Assembly: GCA_018268415.1 (NCBI GenBank) | Contig: JAFDWO010000018.1 | Location: 18,145 to 82,144 of the forward strand | Reading direction: 5' to 3' | Length of the DNA: 64,000 nucleotides | Source of the DNA: Actinomycetota bacterium | GTDB taxonomy: Bacteria > Actinomycetota > Thermoleophilia > Solirubrobacterales > 70-9 | In this document: piece after piece, positions 44,928 to 52,994 of the stretch | How positions within the stretch are numbered: position 1 is the first letter of the stretch | Layout of the letters: each line of letters starts with the position of its first letter | Made by a program: the position numbers and the translations under genes | Notes under the pieces: model-generated | Seen by the model: the letters and a program-made list of their open reading frames with translations, nothing else | Told to the model about the DNA's origin: nothing | Databases searched by the model: none

Positions 44928-44955
44928 TTGACATCGGCCGCAACCGCCCTACCTT
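44928..44955 (+). promoter_or_regulatory. promoter TTGACA-N16-TACCTT
   Basis: Perfect -35 box and good -10 box with 16-base spacing, facing the small gene at 45037. The start of transcription should fall near 44962, leaving a leader of about 75 bases. Confidence 0.65.
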
Positions 44956-44976
44956 GGCGCACCGGTAAAACGAAGC

Positions 44977-45011
44977 GGCCCTCGGCGGCGGTGCAACGCC
45001 ATCCGAGGGCC
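44977..45011 (+). other. hairpin in the leader of the 45037 gene
   Basis: GGCCCTCGG (44977-44985) pairs with CCGAGGGCC (45003-45011); an inner GGCG/CGCC pair extends the stem. Just after it, the ribosome site itself lies in a small stem (AGGAG with CTCCT, 45019-45035). The leader therefore looks built to tune translation. Confidence 0.45.
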
Positions 45012-45036
45012 TGACCACAAGGAGGCGAAGCTCCTC

Positions 45037-45402
45037 ATGGCTGACGAGAACCCTAAGGGCGCCCCTCGGGCAGTGCCCATCATCTTTTCCGACCCCCTGA
45101 TCGACCTCCTGAAGCAGGAGGTCGGCGGATGGCTAGCCGGCGTTGAGGAGGATCTTGAGACGCCGGGGCTTGAGGACCCAGAGGAGTCCGTCCGCGAGGC
45201 CGCAGTGTGGCGGCGCCTGCTCGAAGCACTCGACCGCCGCGAGGTCATGCTCCCCGACGAGGAGGCGCGGGCGACGATGGAGGCAGCGACCGAGGGCTAC
45301 GAGGAAGCGGCGGAATACACGCTCGCGACCCTCCGGCACGACGCCCACCTGGCGCTGCTCGATCTCCTGGGCGGGGAAAGCACACGAACCGATGACCGCT
45401 AA
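45037..45402 (+). CDS. small acidic protein of unknown function
   Basis: 121 aa, rich in Glu, Ala and Leu, mostly helical (YEEAAEYTLATLRHDAHLAL). No signal, membrane segment or known motif. The ribosome site AAGGAGG can pair with a following CTCCT. The stop lies 11 bp inside the next HTH gene, so the three small genes form an overlapping set behind one promoter. It may be an element-specific regulator or antitoxin-like protein; that is speculation. Confidence 0.65.
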   Translation: MADENPKGAPRAVPIIFSDPLIDLLKQEVGGWLAGVEEDLETPGLEDPEESVREAAVWRRLLEALDRREVMLPDEEARATMEAATEGYEEAAEYTLATLRHDAHLALLDLLGGESTRTDDR

Positions 45403-45658
45403 CCAGAGGATCGGCCGCAACATCAGGCGGATCAGACGTGCGGCCGATCTGAGCCAGGAGGCCCTCGCCGACCAGGCGGGCATCCACCGGACCATGATCG
45501 GCCAGTACGAGTGGGGAGAGCGGGAACCCCTGACCCGGTCATTCCTGAAGCTCGCCGCTGCGCTCGGCGTCGACCTGGCCGTGCTGGCGGAGGGCGTCAG
45601 ATGGGAGCCCGGCCGGTCGAGCCCAGGCCGGTGGGTGATCGATGAGGACGCGAAGTGA
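45392..45658 (+). CDS. XRE-type helix-turn-helix regulator
   Basis: 88 aa. HTH of the Cro/cI type: GRNIRRIRRAADLSQEALAD, AGIHRTMIGQYEWGEREPL, LKLAAALGVDLAVLAEG. It overlaps the 121-aa gene by 11 bp and the next HTH gene by four bases. Probably controls the element's own promoters. Confidence 0.8.
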   Translation: MTANQRIGRNIRRIRRAADLSQEALADQAGIHRTMIGQYEWGEREPLTRSFLKLAAALGVDLAVLAEGVRWEPGRSSPGRWVIDEDAK

Positions 45659-45882
45659 CGAGGAACGAGTACGCCGCCAACATGTTCGGCCGCAATCTCT
45701 GCCTGGCCCGCCGGCGCCGCGGACTCTCCCAGGAAAAGCTCGCCGAGCGCACCGGCTTGTGGGGCGACACCATCTACAAGATCGAGATTGGCCAGCGCTC
45801 GCCGAGGCTCGACACGCTGCTGACCCTCGCGGACGCATTGAGGGTCGACGCAGCGGAGCTGCTGAGTGACCTACGGCCTTAA
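45655..45882 (+). CDS. second XRE-type helix-turn-helix regulator
   Basis: 75 aa from a GTG that overlaps the previous stop (GTGA). HTH: GRNLCLARRRRGLSQEKLAE, TGLWGDTIYKIEIGQRSPRL, LLTLADALRVDAAELL. Similar to its neighbour in layout but not a close copy. Two tandem Cro/cI-like proteins could act as a switch or heterodimer. Confidence 0.8.
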   Translation: MTRNEYAANMFGRNLCLARRRRGLSQEKLAERTGLWGDTIYKIEIGQRSPRLDTLLTLADALRVDAAELLSDLRP

Positions 45883-45926
45883 TCATGGCGACCAAATGCG
45901 ACCAAACCGAGTCCACTGATCCGCGT

Positions 45927-47405
45927 CTAGAAGCGCAGCAAGGGCGTCGGATCGCTGGAAGGAACCAGGAAATGAATCCGTCTTTGTGCCCGCGAAATGG
46001 CCACATATAGGCGGCGACGCGAGGGCAGGTCGTCCTGAAAAAACGCCCCTGCGCAATAGGGCACGGCTACGGAGTCGAACTCCAGTCCCTTTGCCTTGTG
46101 GATCACCATGAAGCCCTCCTTCGGTGCCGGCCTTACGGCGTCCCGCGCGCGAGCCTCGGCATGAAGAAGTGCGGTCACATCGTCGTCAATTCCGGGCCGC
46201 AACCGCGCCAGTAAATAAAGCTGATCGCCGCGCAAGACCCGCCACCCTTTGACCCCGTGCTCGCCGTCCAGAACTAGGCGAATGCAACGCAGCCACTGAA
46301 TGACCGTCGGCTCCGCGTGGAGACTCTCGCAGAGCCGGGAGAACTCGACGATCTTCTTTTTCGCACCAACCTTCACCCCGTCCGTCGTGCAAATCTCGCT
46401 CGCTTGATCTCGATAGGTCTTCGTCATCCCTTGTCCCCAATCGGCCATCGCCTTGACGAGAAGGGTCACCAACAGGTGATAGTCACCCTCTGCGGCAACG
46501 ACCCGGTCAAGGAGAATTCTGGCCGGCTCATGGTCGGCCCCCTCGTGGTAGCGCCCACCACCGGGAAGCTTCTTTCGCAAACCTAGGGCATGAACGTTGT
46601 GGTGAGTGAGCGTGACGGTCCCCGCCCCCACATGCCGCGATAGAGCGCTGACGCACTCAGGAGCAAAGCCCTCCTGTCCTGGACCGGGGACGTCTCCGCC
46701 CCAGAGCTCCACCGTCACGCAGCTGGGCGGATCGGTGAGGTCGAGTGGCTCACCGGCTATAAGAGCTCGACGGGCCTCGACGATAAATGCGGCCATCTCC
46801 GGCTGACCGCGCCAGCGCCACGGCGTCGAGAGCTGCACTGCGGGAGATCGTTGAACCATCTCCGCGAAGTCGATCTGCTCGCCAGCGAAGTCGTAAATCG
46901 CTTGCAGATCATCGCCGAACAGTCGAAGGCGCGTCGGCGCGGCACTCGCAATCTTCTGGACGAGCGCATGCTGATCTTGGTCGCAATCCTGATACTCGTC
47001 CACGAGGATGACCGGATGCCTGACCGCAAGCCCGAGAGCTACCTCGGGACGCCGATCCAGGATGTCGATCGCCAGCCCGATCATGTCTTTAAAGCTCGGA
47101 CGATCGTGAAATGGATCGATGGGCCTGGGCAGACCGAACGGCTTTGCGTAGAGGTCGACGAGCTCCGCGGCCAGTGAGTGGATGGTCTTCATGACAGCAG
47201 CGCCACCACGAAGCCGACGGTTGAAAGTCTCCCGCGCAGCATTGGTATGGGTGAGGAAGAGAACCGATCTGCCAGCCGGCAGCGTCGGCGCGATCGTCTG
47301 AGCCGCGAGCACTGCCTCATGAGTCTTGCCGTAGCCTGCTGGCGCCTCAATGATCAGGAGTGGCGCACCGCCGCAGATCTGCGCTCGTATCGCCTCGAGC
47401 TCCAC
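45927..47405 (-). CDS. gajB: Gabija protein GajB, UvrD-like helicase
   Basis: 492 aa, matching known GajB proteins in size. SF1 helicase motifs: Walker A IEAPAGYGKTHE (residues 19-30), motif Ia FLTHTNAARETF, Walker B LVDEYQDCDQDQ (134-145), motif III FGDDLQAIYDFAG, and late motifs IHKAKGLEFDSVAVPY and RRLYVAISRAQR. It lacks the 2A/2B size of full UvrD. It is read directly after gajA with a one-base gap. In Gabija it joins GajA to sense nucleic acid or nucleotide changes and degrade invading DNA. Confidence 0.88.
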   Translation of the reverse strand: MELEAIRAQICGGAPLLIIEAPAGYGKTHEAVLAAQTIAPTLPAGRSVLFLTHTNAARETFNRRLRGGAAVMKTIHSLAAELVDLYAKPFGLPRPIDPFHDRPSFKDMIGLAIDILDRRPEVALGLAVRHPVILVDEYQDCDQDQHALVQKIASAAPTRLRLFGDDLQAIYDFAGEQIDFAEMVQRSPAVQLSTPWRWRGQPEMAAFIVEARRALIAGEPLDLTDPPSCVTVELWGGDVPGPGQEGFAPECVSALSRHVGAGTVTLTHHNVHALGLRKKLPGGGRYHEGADHEPARILLDRVVAAEGDYHLLVTLLVKAMADWGQGMTKTYRDQASEICTTDGVKVGAKKKIVEFSRLCESLHAEPTVIQWLRCIRLVLDGEHGVKGWRVLRGDQLYLLARLRPGIDDDVTALLHAEARARDAVRPAPKEGFMVIHKAKGLEFDSVAVPYCAGAFFQDDLPSRRRLYVAISRAQRRIHFLVPSSDPTPLLRF

Positions 47406-47406
47406 G

Positions 47407-49122
47407 TCACGAACCTTCGGAAGACACCTCGATCGGGACTAGAGACAAGATCGATGCCCAAAAGGCTTCACCATCCCGGACAAGCTGGATCTGGGGGTGA
47501 TTCGCACACAGATACTCGCCGACCATCAAGCTCGCCTGAAGCGTCTTGAACCAGCCGCGTTTCTTAGCGGCAGTGCTGAAAGCGACACGGCAATCTTCTT
47601 CGCCGATCTCATTCTCCAATTCGACGAGAGTCTTCCGCGACTGGTTACCGAGGTCGCCGTTGAGTTGTTGATATCGCGCATCGGCATTGCTCCAACCAGC
47701 ACCGTCTGGGGCCGCGATCAATCGATCGAGCTCTAGCAATGAGAGCTGCTTGGAGAGCGCCTCCTCGAAACAGCCTGCGTCGGTATAGGTGCCAAAGACA
47801 ACTCCATCTACGGCGCCCAAGGCTGCCCGTCTGCCTTTGTGAATGTCCTCTTCGTCTAAGAAGACGCCGAATGATTCTCCTGCCTCAACGAGCGCATCAG
47901 TGACCGCGAAGAGCTTCGGCTGTCCTCCCCCATCGACAAGCCGTACTCCGAGAGCCCCTAGGGTCGTCCCGGCCTCGGTCGCCTTTCGCTTGAGAATCGG
48001 TTCGAGGACGCCTACCTCAGTCTGCCCTTCGAGAATAAGCGGCAGCCGGCATAGGAGGGCCTCTGGATCGGTGCTACGCATCGCATCCAGCCCTTTGGGC
48101 AACGAGAGAACACGCCCACTTCCTTCATCCAATGAGCTCACCCGATGGAGCTCGTTGATCGCCATCTCTCCGACCGCGCTCGGGGAGTGCGTGGTCACAA
48201 AGGCTTGGCCGTCGTTCCCGATCGCTTTCCGAATTCGAGCGATCAAGTCCCGCTGCCGGAAGGGCTCCAAACCGCTCTCGATCTCGTCGATGACAAACAA
48301 TGGCGATCCGGCGATAAGCATGCTGGCCAATACGAACAGTGCGAGTTGCTGGGTGCCCAGACCGGCGCTGGCCAACGGCACTGCAAACTCCCCTGAGACT
48401 CCGAACAGCCCGACTGAGGAAAGAAGATTCTGTCCTAGGGGCGAGAGAATCGCTAGATCGAGTTTTCCGGCGCCAGGTGCGACCGCTTGAAGCGCCTCCG
48501 ATAGCTCCTGCAGGCGAGCGGCGGTCTCCTTGGGAACCGAGAAGTCGTCTCGCGTCGCCTGCATTGCCTCGGTGACCAGCGCTCGAAGTTGATCTGGCTG
48601 AACATTCCGAGTAAGCAGAGACCCCCGCGACATCCGCAGATCACGGTACGCAGCGCTCGGAGAAGCAATCCGGGACAGCCCGAAGGCCTGTCGTTTCGAC
48701 GGCGAGAGGGGGAGTTCCCCGTCGCTCGGATCGATAACGGTGTGCGCTATCTCGAGATCGTCGGTTCCCGTCGCTCGGAGGCAAAGGACTCCCTCCCCCT
48801 CCGGGTCGGGCTTGGCCTGAGCGCGCCTCTCCGAAGGAAGCCAGGTCCACAGTGGCGCCGCTGGCCAGGCACTCAGAACCGCCTCATCTAGTTGGCCGAC
48901 CAAGAGGTCGACCTTGAATCCAGCTCCGACGTTTGCCCCGTAGTAATCGTGCTCGGATGCCACACGGCCAGGCGCGGGCGAGAGCACAAGCGAGATGGCA
49001 TCGAGGATCGTCGACTTCCCGGAATCGCCTGGTCCAATGAGGCAATTGATCCCGGGTCCGGGACACCATACGAGCTCTTTGATGCCTCTAAATCGCTCAA
49101 CTCTGACGCGCCTGATCTGCAT
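47407..49122 (-). CDS. gajA: Gabija protein GajA, OLD-family ATPase-nuclease
   Basis: 571 aa. N-terminal ABC-type ATPase: Walker A GPGDSGKST (30-38), signature-like SAGLGTQQL (252-260), Walker B LFVIDEIESGLEP (275-287) and switch His in TTHSPSAV (310-317). C-terminal TOPRIM nuclease: catalytic Glu in LILEGQTEVGV (362-372) and FLDEED (421-426). Order, length and the adjacent UvrD-like gene match Gabija. GajA is a DNA-nicking endonuclease held off by nucleotides until phage infection depletes them. Upstream gap is 114 bp. Confidence 0.88.
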   Translation of the reverse strand: MQIRRVRVERFRGIKELVWCPGPGINCLIGPGDSGKSTILDAISLVLSPAPGRVASEHDYYGANVGAGFKVDLLVGQLDEAVLSAWPAAPLWTWLPSERRAQAKPDPEGEGVLCLRATGTDDLEIAHTVIDPSDGELPLSPSKRQAFGLSRIASPSAAYRDLRMSRGSLLTRNVQPDQLRALVTEAMQATRDDFSVPKETAARLQELSEALQAVAPGAGKLDLAILSPLGQNLLSSVGLFGVSGEFAVPLASAGLGTQQLALFVLASMLIAGSPLFVIDEIESGLEPFRQRDLIARIRKAIGNDGQAFVTTHSPSAVGEMAINELHRVSSLDEGSGRVLSLPKGLDAMRSTDPEALLCRLPLILEGQTEVGVLEPILKRKATEAGTTLGALGVRLVDGGGQPKLFAVTDALVEAGESFGVFLDEEDIHKGRRAALGAVDGVVFGTYTDAGCFEEALSKQLSLLELDRLIAAPDGAGWSNADARYQQLNGDLGNQSRKTLVELENEIGEEDCRVAFSTAAKKRGWFKTLQASLMVGEYLCANHPQIQLVRDGEAFWASILSLVPIEVSSEGS

Positions 49123-49236
49123 CTACACCGCTCTACGGCGTGAGCCGGTCGGGATAGTGCAACCTTTGATGCTCCGTTCAGTTCTTCCCCACTTCCACAT
49201 CGAGAGGAAGCCGTATGACTGGACCGTGGCAGACAC

Positions 49237-50352
49237 TTAGAAGAGGGTGACGAGGCGAAGCACTCGACGCGATGGTTCGTAGGCCAGGGACGCGAGCAAT
49301 CTCGTTTTGCGTGCCGAGCCCTCTTCATCCCGACTCTCAAGCTCCACCATCAGATCGAAGAGGCTCGTATCGTGCTCGTCGAGGTAGCGGAGCTTGTAGA
49401 TGTAAGAATCGCTGACCTTCGCCTTGACGGCCGCGGCCAGTTCATCGTTGCTCAACGCAAGCAACCCGGCGCGCTCAAGACCGCCGGGGTGATGTTGTCT
49501 CAGATACTCGGCCTTCGCGCTGTCGACTTCGATATCGAAATCTGCCAGAGGAAGCGGGTTGCCGGAGATAGCGGTCAGAGAGAAGTCGGTGTCGCCCTCG
49601 GCTCCAGGAACAACCCGACGCTCGATCTTGTAGCCGAGGAATAGATGAAAGTACATGTCTTGGTTGCTGAGGCACTGGTATCCGTTGTCCTCGACGGGCC
49701 AGCCGGGAAGGTTGTAGTTGACCGTGTTAGGTGCGTCATCTTCGTGGCCATTCAACATAGCCCTGCGATGCTTGAGATAAGCGTTCACGAGCGTCGTCGA
49801 CAACCAGTCCTTCATCGACGAGGAGGTCGACGCCTCGACATATCCGACGAAAGGATCGTAGTCGGACAGGCCATCAGTGATGTCGGTGACCATCCTCGCA
49901 GTCAAATTGTTCAAATACACGCAATAGATCTGATTCGTGTCCACCAGGTCAACCCGGCGAATGAGATTTGCCTCTGTGTTGAGAAGTTCGACCCCGCGGT
50001 CTTGGAGGTGTGGCTCCAAGACCAGGTCCCCGTGGCGGATCGAGCAAGAGAGGTCAGGCGGAAGCAGCGGCAGGATCACCTCAGCTACCGCATACCCGTA
50101 CGCGCCAGCCTCGATCCGCGCCGTGTCGAACAGAAAGGCCCGCTCTCGTCGAGTGCGTTGCGGCGTCAGAGCGTTGCCGAGCTCCCCATATTCAATGCCC
50201 TTCGCGGCTATCGCGGCAACCGTGGTCTCATGCATCGCCTTGATTTCACGCCTCATCTGTTCCGGCGACAGGTTGAAGAGGGAGCTGACGACCTCCAACA
50301 TCACCGAGTCGCGGGCTTCGAGCGTCCAGATGGGCAGTCCGCCCTCGGCCAT
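49237..50352 (-). CDS. unknown protein in the QueC-like defence operon
   Basis: 371 aa from the ATG at 50352 (GAGAG before it); a TTG at 50370 would add six residues. I do not recognise a family. Helical N-terminal third; a middle part with aromatic motifs (VNYNLPGWPVEDNGYQCLSN, MYFHLFLGYKIERRV); a charged C-terminal third. No membrane or signal segment. It begins 55 bp after the 202-aa gene on the same strand and ends 114 bp before gajA, so it may belong to the operon above or bridge to Gabija. Confidence 0.7.
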   Translation of the reverse strand: MAEGGLPIWTLEARDSVMLEVVSSLFNLSPEQMRREIKAMHETTVAAIAAKGIEYGELGNALTPQRTRRERAFLFDTARIEAGAYGYAVAEVILPLLPPDLSCSIRHGDLVLEPHLQDRGVELLNTEANLIRRVDLVDTNQIYCVYLNNLTARMVTDITDGLSDYDPFVGYVEASTSSSMKDWLSTTLVNAYLKHRRAMLNGHEDDAPNTVNYNLPGWPVEDNGYQCLSNQDMYFHLFLGYKIERRVVPGAEGDTDFSLTAISGNPLPLADFDIEVDSAKAEYLRQHHPGGLERAGLLALSNDELAAAVKAKVSDSYIYKLRYLDEHDTSLFDLMVELESRDEEGSARKTRLLASLAYEPSRRVLRLVTLF

Positions 50353-50407
50353 CACTTGTGACTCTCGCAACCAAGCAGCGCCGCAGTGTCTGTGAAATCA
50401 CTTCTTG

Positions 50408-51016
50408 TCACGTAGCGAGTCGATGGACGATCTGACCGACGGTCGAAAGCGCCGCCTCAGCGCGCCCGGCAGGTATCACGAACTGCTGAGCGCTACGCAG
50501 GTGCCAGATTTCGACTTCAGGGACCCGTCCGGTGCCGAGTTCTTGCTCGGCGACCCGCCAGGCCGGTGCGGCGTATAGGAGCGTGCGCTCGTCGGTCGGA
50601 TCGTTGGTGTCCCAGAGCACGAGCCGAGGCACATACCCAGCGTCGTCAAGCAAGAGCACATCAATGTAGACGCCGAGTTCATCGGGAGGAAGGACGAGAT
50701 CAGAACGCAAACCCTCGGCGAACGCGGAGCGGCCGTCCTGGTCGGCCAGGTCACGATAGGTCCGGAAGCAGCGCCGGATTGCTTCGGCCCAGCCTCGATT
50801 CTGGGGGCTACCTGCGGGACCCCAATATGAGCTATTGCGGAAGGAGCGATCCAACCGCTCGGCAGCGACCTCTCCCCCTTCACGGTGATACCTGACCACC
50901 GCAGACGCTGCACTAGGAAACGGAGTCGGCGGTGAAAATCCCGCTGCCGAACCGGTCAGGGTTAGGCCAGGCTCTCTGACTCCTTTCCGATAGAGACCGT
51001 AGGTGATTCGCGTCAT
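50408..51016 (-). CDS. unknown protein, faint RecB/Cas4-like nuclease resemblance
   Basis: 202 aa from the ATG at 51016, which overlaps the QueC-like stop in an ATGA. The segment ELGVYIDVLLLDDAGYVPRL followed by VLWDTND recalls the G-x2-D-V-x-G-x-D-x-K core of RecB/Cas4 nucleases, and VEIWHLRSAQQFVIPAG the strands after it. The catalytic Lys position reads Thr/Asn, so it may be inactive or not a nuclease. Basis is pattern only. Confidence 0.55.
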   Translation of the reverse strand: MTRITYGLYRKGVREPGLTLTGSAAGFSPPTPFPSAASAVVRYHREGGEVAAERLDRSFRNSSYWGPAGSPQNRGWAEAIRRCFRTYRDLADQDGRSAFAEGLRSDLVLPPDELGVYIDVLLLDDAGYVPRLVLWDTNDPTDERTLLYAAPAWRVAEQELGTGRVPEVEIWHLRSAQQFVIPAGRAEAALSTVGQIVHRLAT

Positions 51017-52314
51017 CGAATCGATTGGGGGACGGGGTGGGCAGAAAGCACCGCGTGGGCCTGTTCTCCCCACCGTCGATGAAGTTCAATCGATTCCGTG
51101 AGTGAAATCGCAGGCTCGCCGTTAAGCAGCTCGGGATACTCGATCGGAAGCGCAATATCCCCGACAGTGAGCAGATCTTGCGTGAGGGCCATGAAATGGG
51201 CGAGGTTGTCGCGCGCCACCGGGTCATCGAGGGCGTCTTGGTCGTCGAAGACGTCTGCCGCGTAGGTGACATCGGCGACACCATTGGTCTCGCAAGAGAC
51301 CCTCCGAAGGAGACACGGCGCACATACGCCGCAGTGCGCCCTGGTCCGTCCAATCTTCCAGCAGGAGACAGTGTCCACGAACCGATCTGCGATACCCAGG
51401 TCCACCCCGACGCCCACAACCTCGGGCTTCGTTTTGGCTACAAGAGGATTGACGATCTCGATCTCGCTATCGAGGACGGCCGTGGCCAGCTGGCTGATCC
51501 GCTCGACAATCGGCGGTGCGGCCGTATGGGTTGAGAGGCTCCCGATCCTCGCCTCCGTGAGTGGGAGATGAATGGCCATGACCCCGTTCTCACTGATCCA
51601 GACCTTTCCCGACCCACCCACTGCCGCGACGGCCGATGCGGCCCCTAGATATAGGAGGGTTCTGGACCGCTGAGAGGCCTCAAACGTCGCGAACGACCCT
51701 TGCGCGGAGCGGCGGGCCGAGAGTTTCAATCTGACGACACCACTCTCGAAGTTTCGAAGAGCGGCCTCGACGGCCGCCTGCGCAGTGTTCGTCGCTCCGC
51801 TCGCAGAATGGGACAGAAGCAACGGAACAGTCCCCTCCGAGAGAAGAGAGGCGGTCCCGACAAAGGAATCCTGGCCGCCGGAAAGCAACGCGACTCCCTC
51901 GTGCTTTGGAAAGGCGGTAGTTCCCATCCGCGGCGGGCCGGGTGCATCGGCAGCTTCCACAAAGTGAAGACGTAGCGCGTCACCAGTGAGGTCGACCCAG
52001 ACGCCCTCGATCGCCGACCGATGGTCGTCCCAGAAGTCCGGATCCCTCACAGGAAGCCAAAGATCAATTGACCGACTCCAGTCCGTGTCGCCACGTCCTC
52101 GCTCGCACACTAGGTCGGCCGCGAATAGATGAGAGAGAACTTCAAGCCAGTCGAGCTCCCGCGGGGCAAAGAGCCTGGGGAGTCCGGTTGCAAGGGCCTC
52201 GAAATTTGCCGTGAAGTTTCGCTCGCCGTACTCGGTATCCCGGCTGCGTATATAGAGGATTCCCGGAACAGATGGAGCAGCACAATCATTAACCACGACG
52301 GAGAATCTCTTCAT
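51013..52314 (-). CDS. QueC-like (7-cyano-7-deazaguanine synthase-like) enzyme
   Basis: 433 aa. A 140-residue N-terminal extension precedes the PP-loop ALLSGGQDSFVG (SGGxDS at 145-150). Zinc-binding cysteines lie at about 318, 328, 331 and 334 in CWKIGRTRAHCGVCAPCLLR, as in QueC. The segment SENGVMAIHLPLTEARIGSL and STHTAAPP between them is seen in defence-linked QueC relatives such as QatC. It should activate a carboxylate with ATP. No QueD/E/F or Tgt genes are present, so queuosine synthesis is not its job here. Overlaps both neighbours by four bases. Confidence 0.8.
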   Translation of the reverse strand: MKRFSVVVNDCAAPSVPGILYIRSRDTEYGERNFTANFEALATGLPRLFAPRELDWLEVLSHLFAADLVCERGRGDTDWSRSIDLWLPVRDPDFWDDHRSAIEGVWVDLTGDALRLHFVEAADAPGPPRMGTTAFPKHEGVALLSGGQDSFVGTASLLSEGTVPLLLSHSASGATNTAQAAVEAALRNFESGVVRLKLSARRSAQGSFATFEASQRSRTLLYLGAASAVAAVGGSGKVWISENGVMAIHLPLTEARIGSLSTHTAAPPIVERISQLATAVLDSEIEIVNPLVAKTKPEVVGVGVDLGIADRFVDTVSCWKIGRTRAHCGVCAPCLLRRVSCETNGVADVTYAADVFDDQDALDDPVARDNLAHFMALTQDLLTVGDIALPIEYPELLNGEPAISLTESIELHRRWGEQAHAVLSAHPVPQSIR

Positions 52315-52994
52315 CGCTCGCCGCCCGGGAGACGGCGACCACGCTCGAACGCCTCTTGGAGAAGGCCTCTCCAGCTCTCCTGCGGATCGCCGGTTGGAAC
52401 CTCTGCCGCCGCCGCAACCCCCGCAGCGGCGGAAGCGAGCTTCTCGGTCAGGACTCGCGCCTCCGAGACGCCGATGCTTTGAGGCCCTTCAGTCAGGAAC
52501 CCGATCTCGCGGGCCGTGACGTGCTTTGCGTACTGGGAGAGGACCTCACCCAAGTACGAGGCCAAAGCGCGGCTCGGATCGCCGAGCGCATTTTGGATTG
52601 ACGCGGCAGCTTCGGCGCCCGAACGTCCCTCCAAGGACGCCTCCTCCCCGGAAGCGCTCCTCACCAAGACGGTAGCGAGCGCACGCTCGGCGATCGGTGC
52701 CGCGGAGGTCGGCTCAAGCTCGGCAGCCGCTCCACGGGCCTCGGACACGTATGCCAACAACTCTCGGTCAGGGCGCTCTGCCGCCTCAATCCGAGCCAAG
52801 AGCCGTTCCGGGGCGGTCGTTACAGCGAGCGCGAAGAAGGCGACGGCCCGGCCTGAAAGCGCCTCCTCCCAATCGCTACCCGCGTTGAAGAGCTCAGAGC
52901 AGAGGCGCTCAACGGGCTGGCCCTGCTGAAGGGCAGTCGTAAACGCGCTCCAACGTGGAGTCACCGGCGCTCGATAGGAGACAGACGTTCCCAC
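52311..52994 (-). CDS. small helical protein with MGTS N-terminus, possible QatB-like partner
   Basis: 227 aa, mostly Ala, Glu, Arg and Leu helices. It starts MGTSVSYRAPVTPRW. After Met removal, a Gly would be exposed; some QueC-like defence enzymes are thought to modify the N-terminus of a partner protein, and the MGTS start recalls QatB. The GTG start shares one base with the nuclease stop (TAGTG), and its stop overlaps the QueC-like start, so all three are translated as a block. No catalytic motif. Confidence 0.7.
   Translation of the reverse strand: MGTSVSYRAPVTPRWSAFTTALQQGQPVERLCSELFNAGSDWEEALSGRAVAFFALAVTTAPERLLARIEAAERPDRELLAYVSEARGAAAELEPTSAAPIAERALATVLVRSASGEEASLEGRSGAEAAASIQNALGDPSRALASYLGEVLSQYAKHVTAREIGFLTEGPQSIGVSEARVLTEKLASAAAGVAAAAEVPTGDPQESWRGLLQEAFERGRRLPGGER

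Noticed and set aside
44354..45036. Copy of the tRNA-fMet 3' end as the left attachment site
   Set aside because: Read through by eye and found no GGTTCGAATCC-like match; serine recombinases do not need a long repeat.
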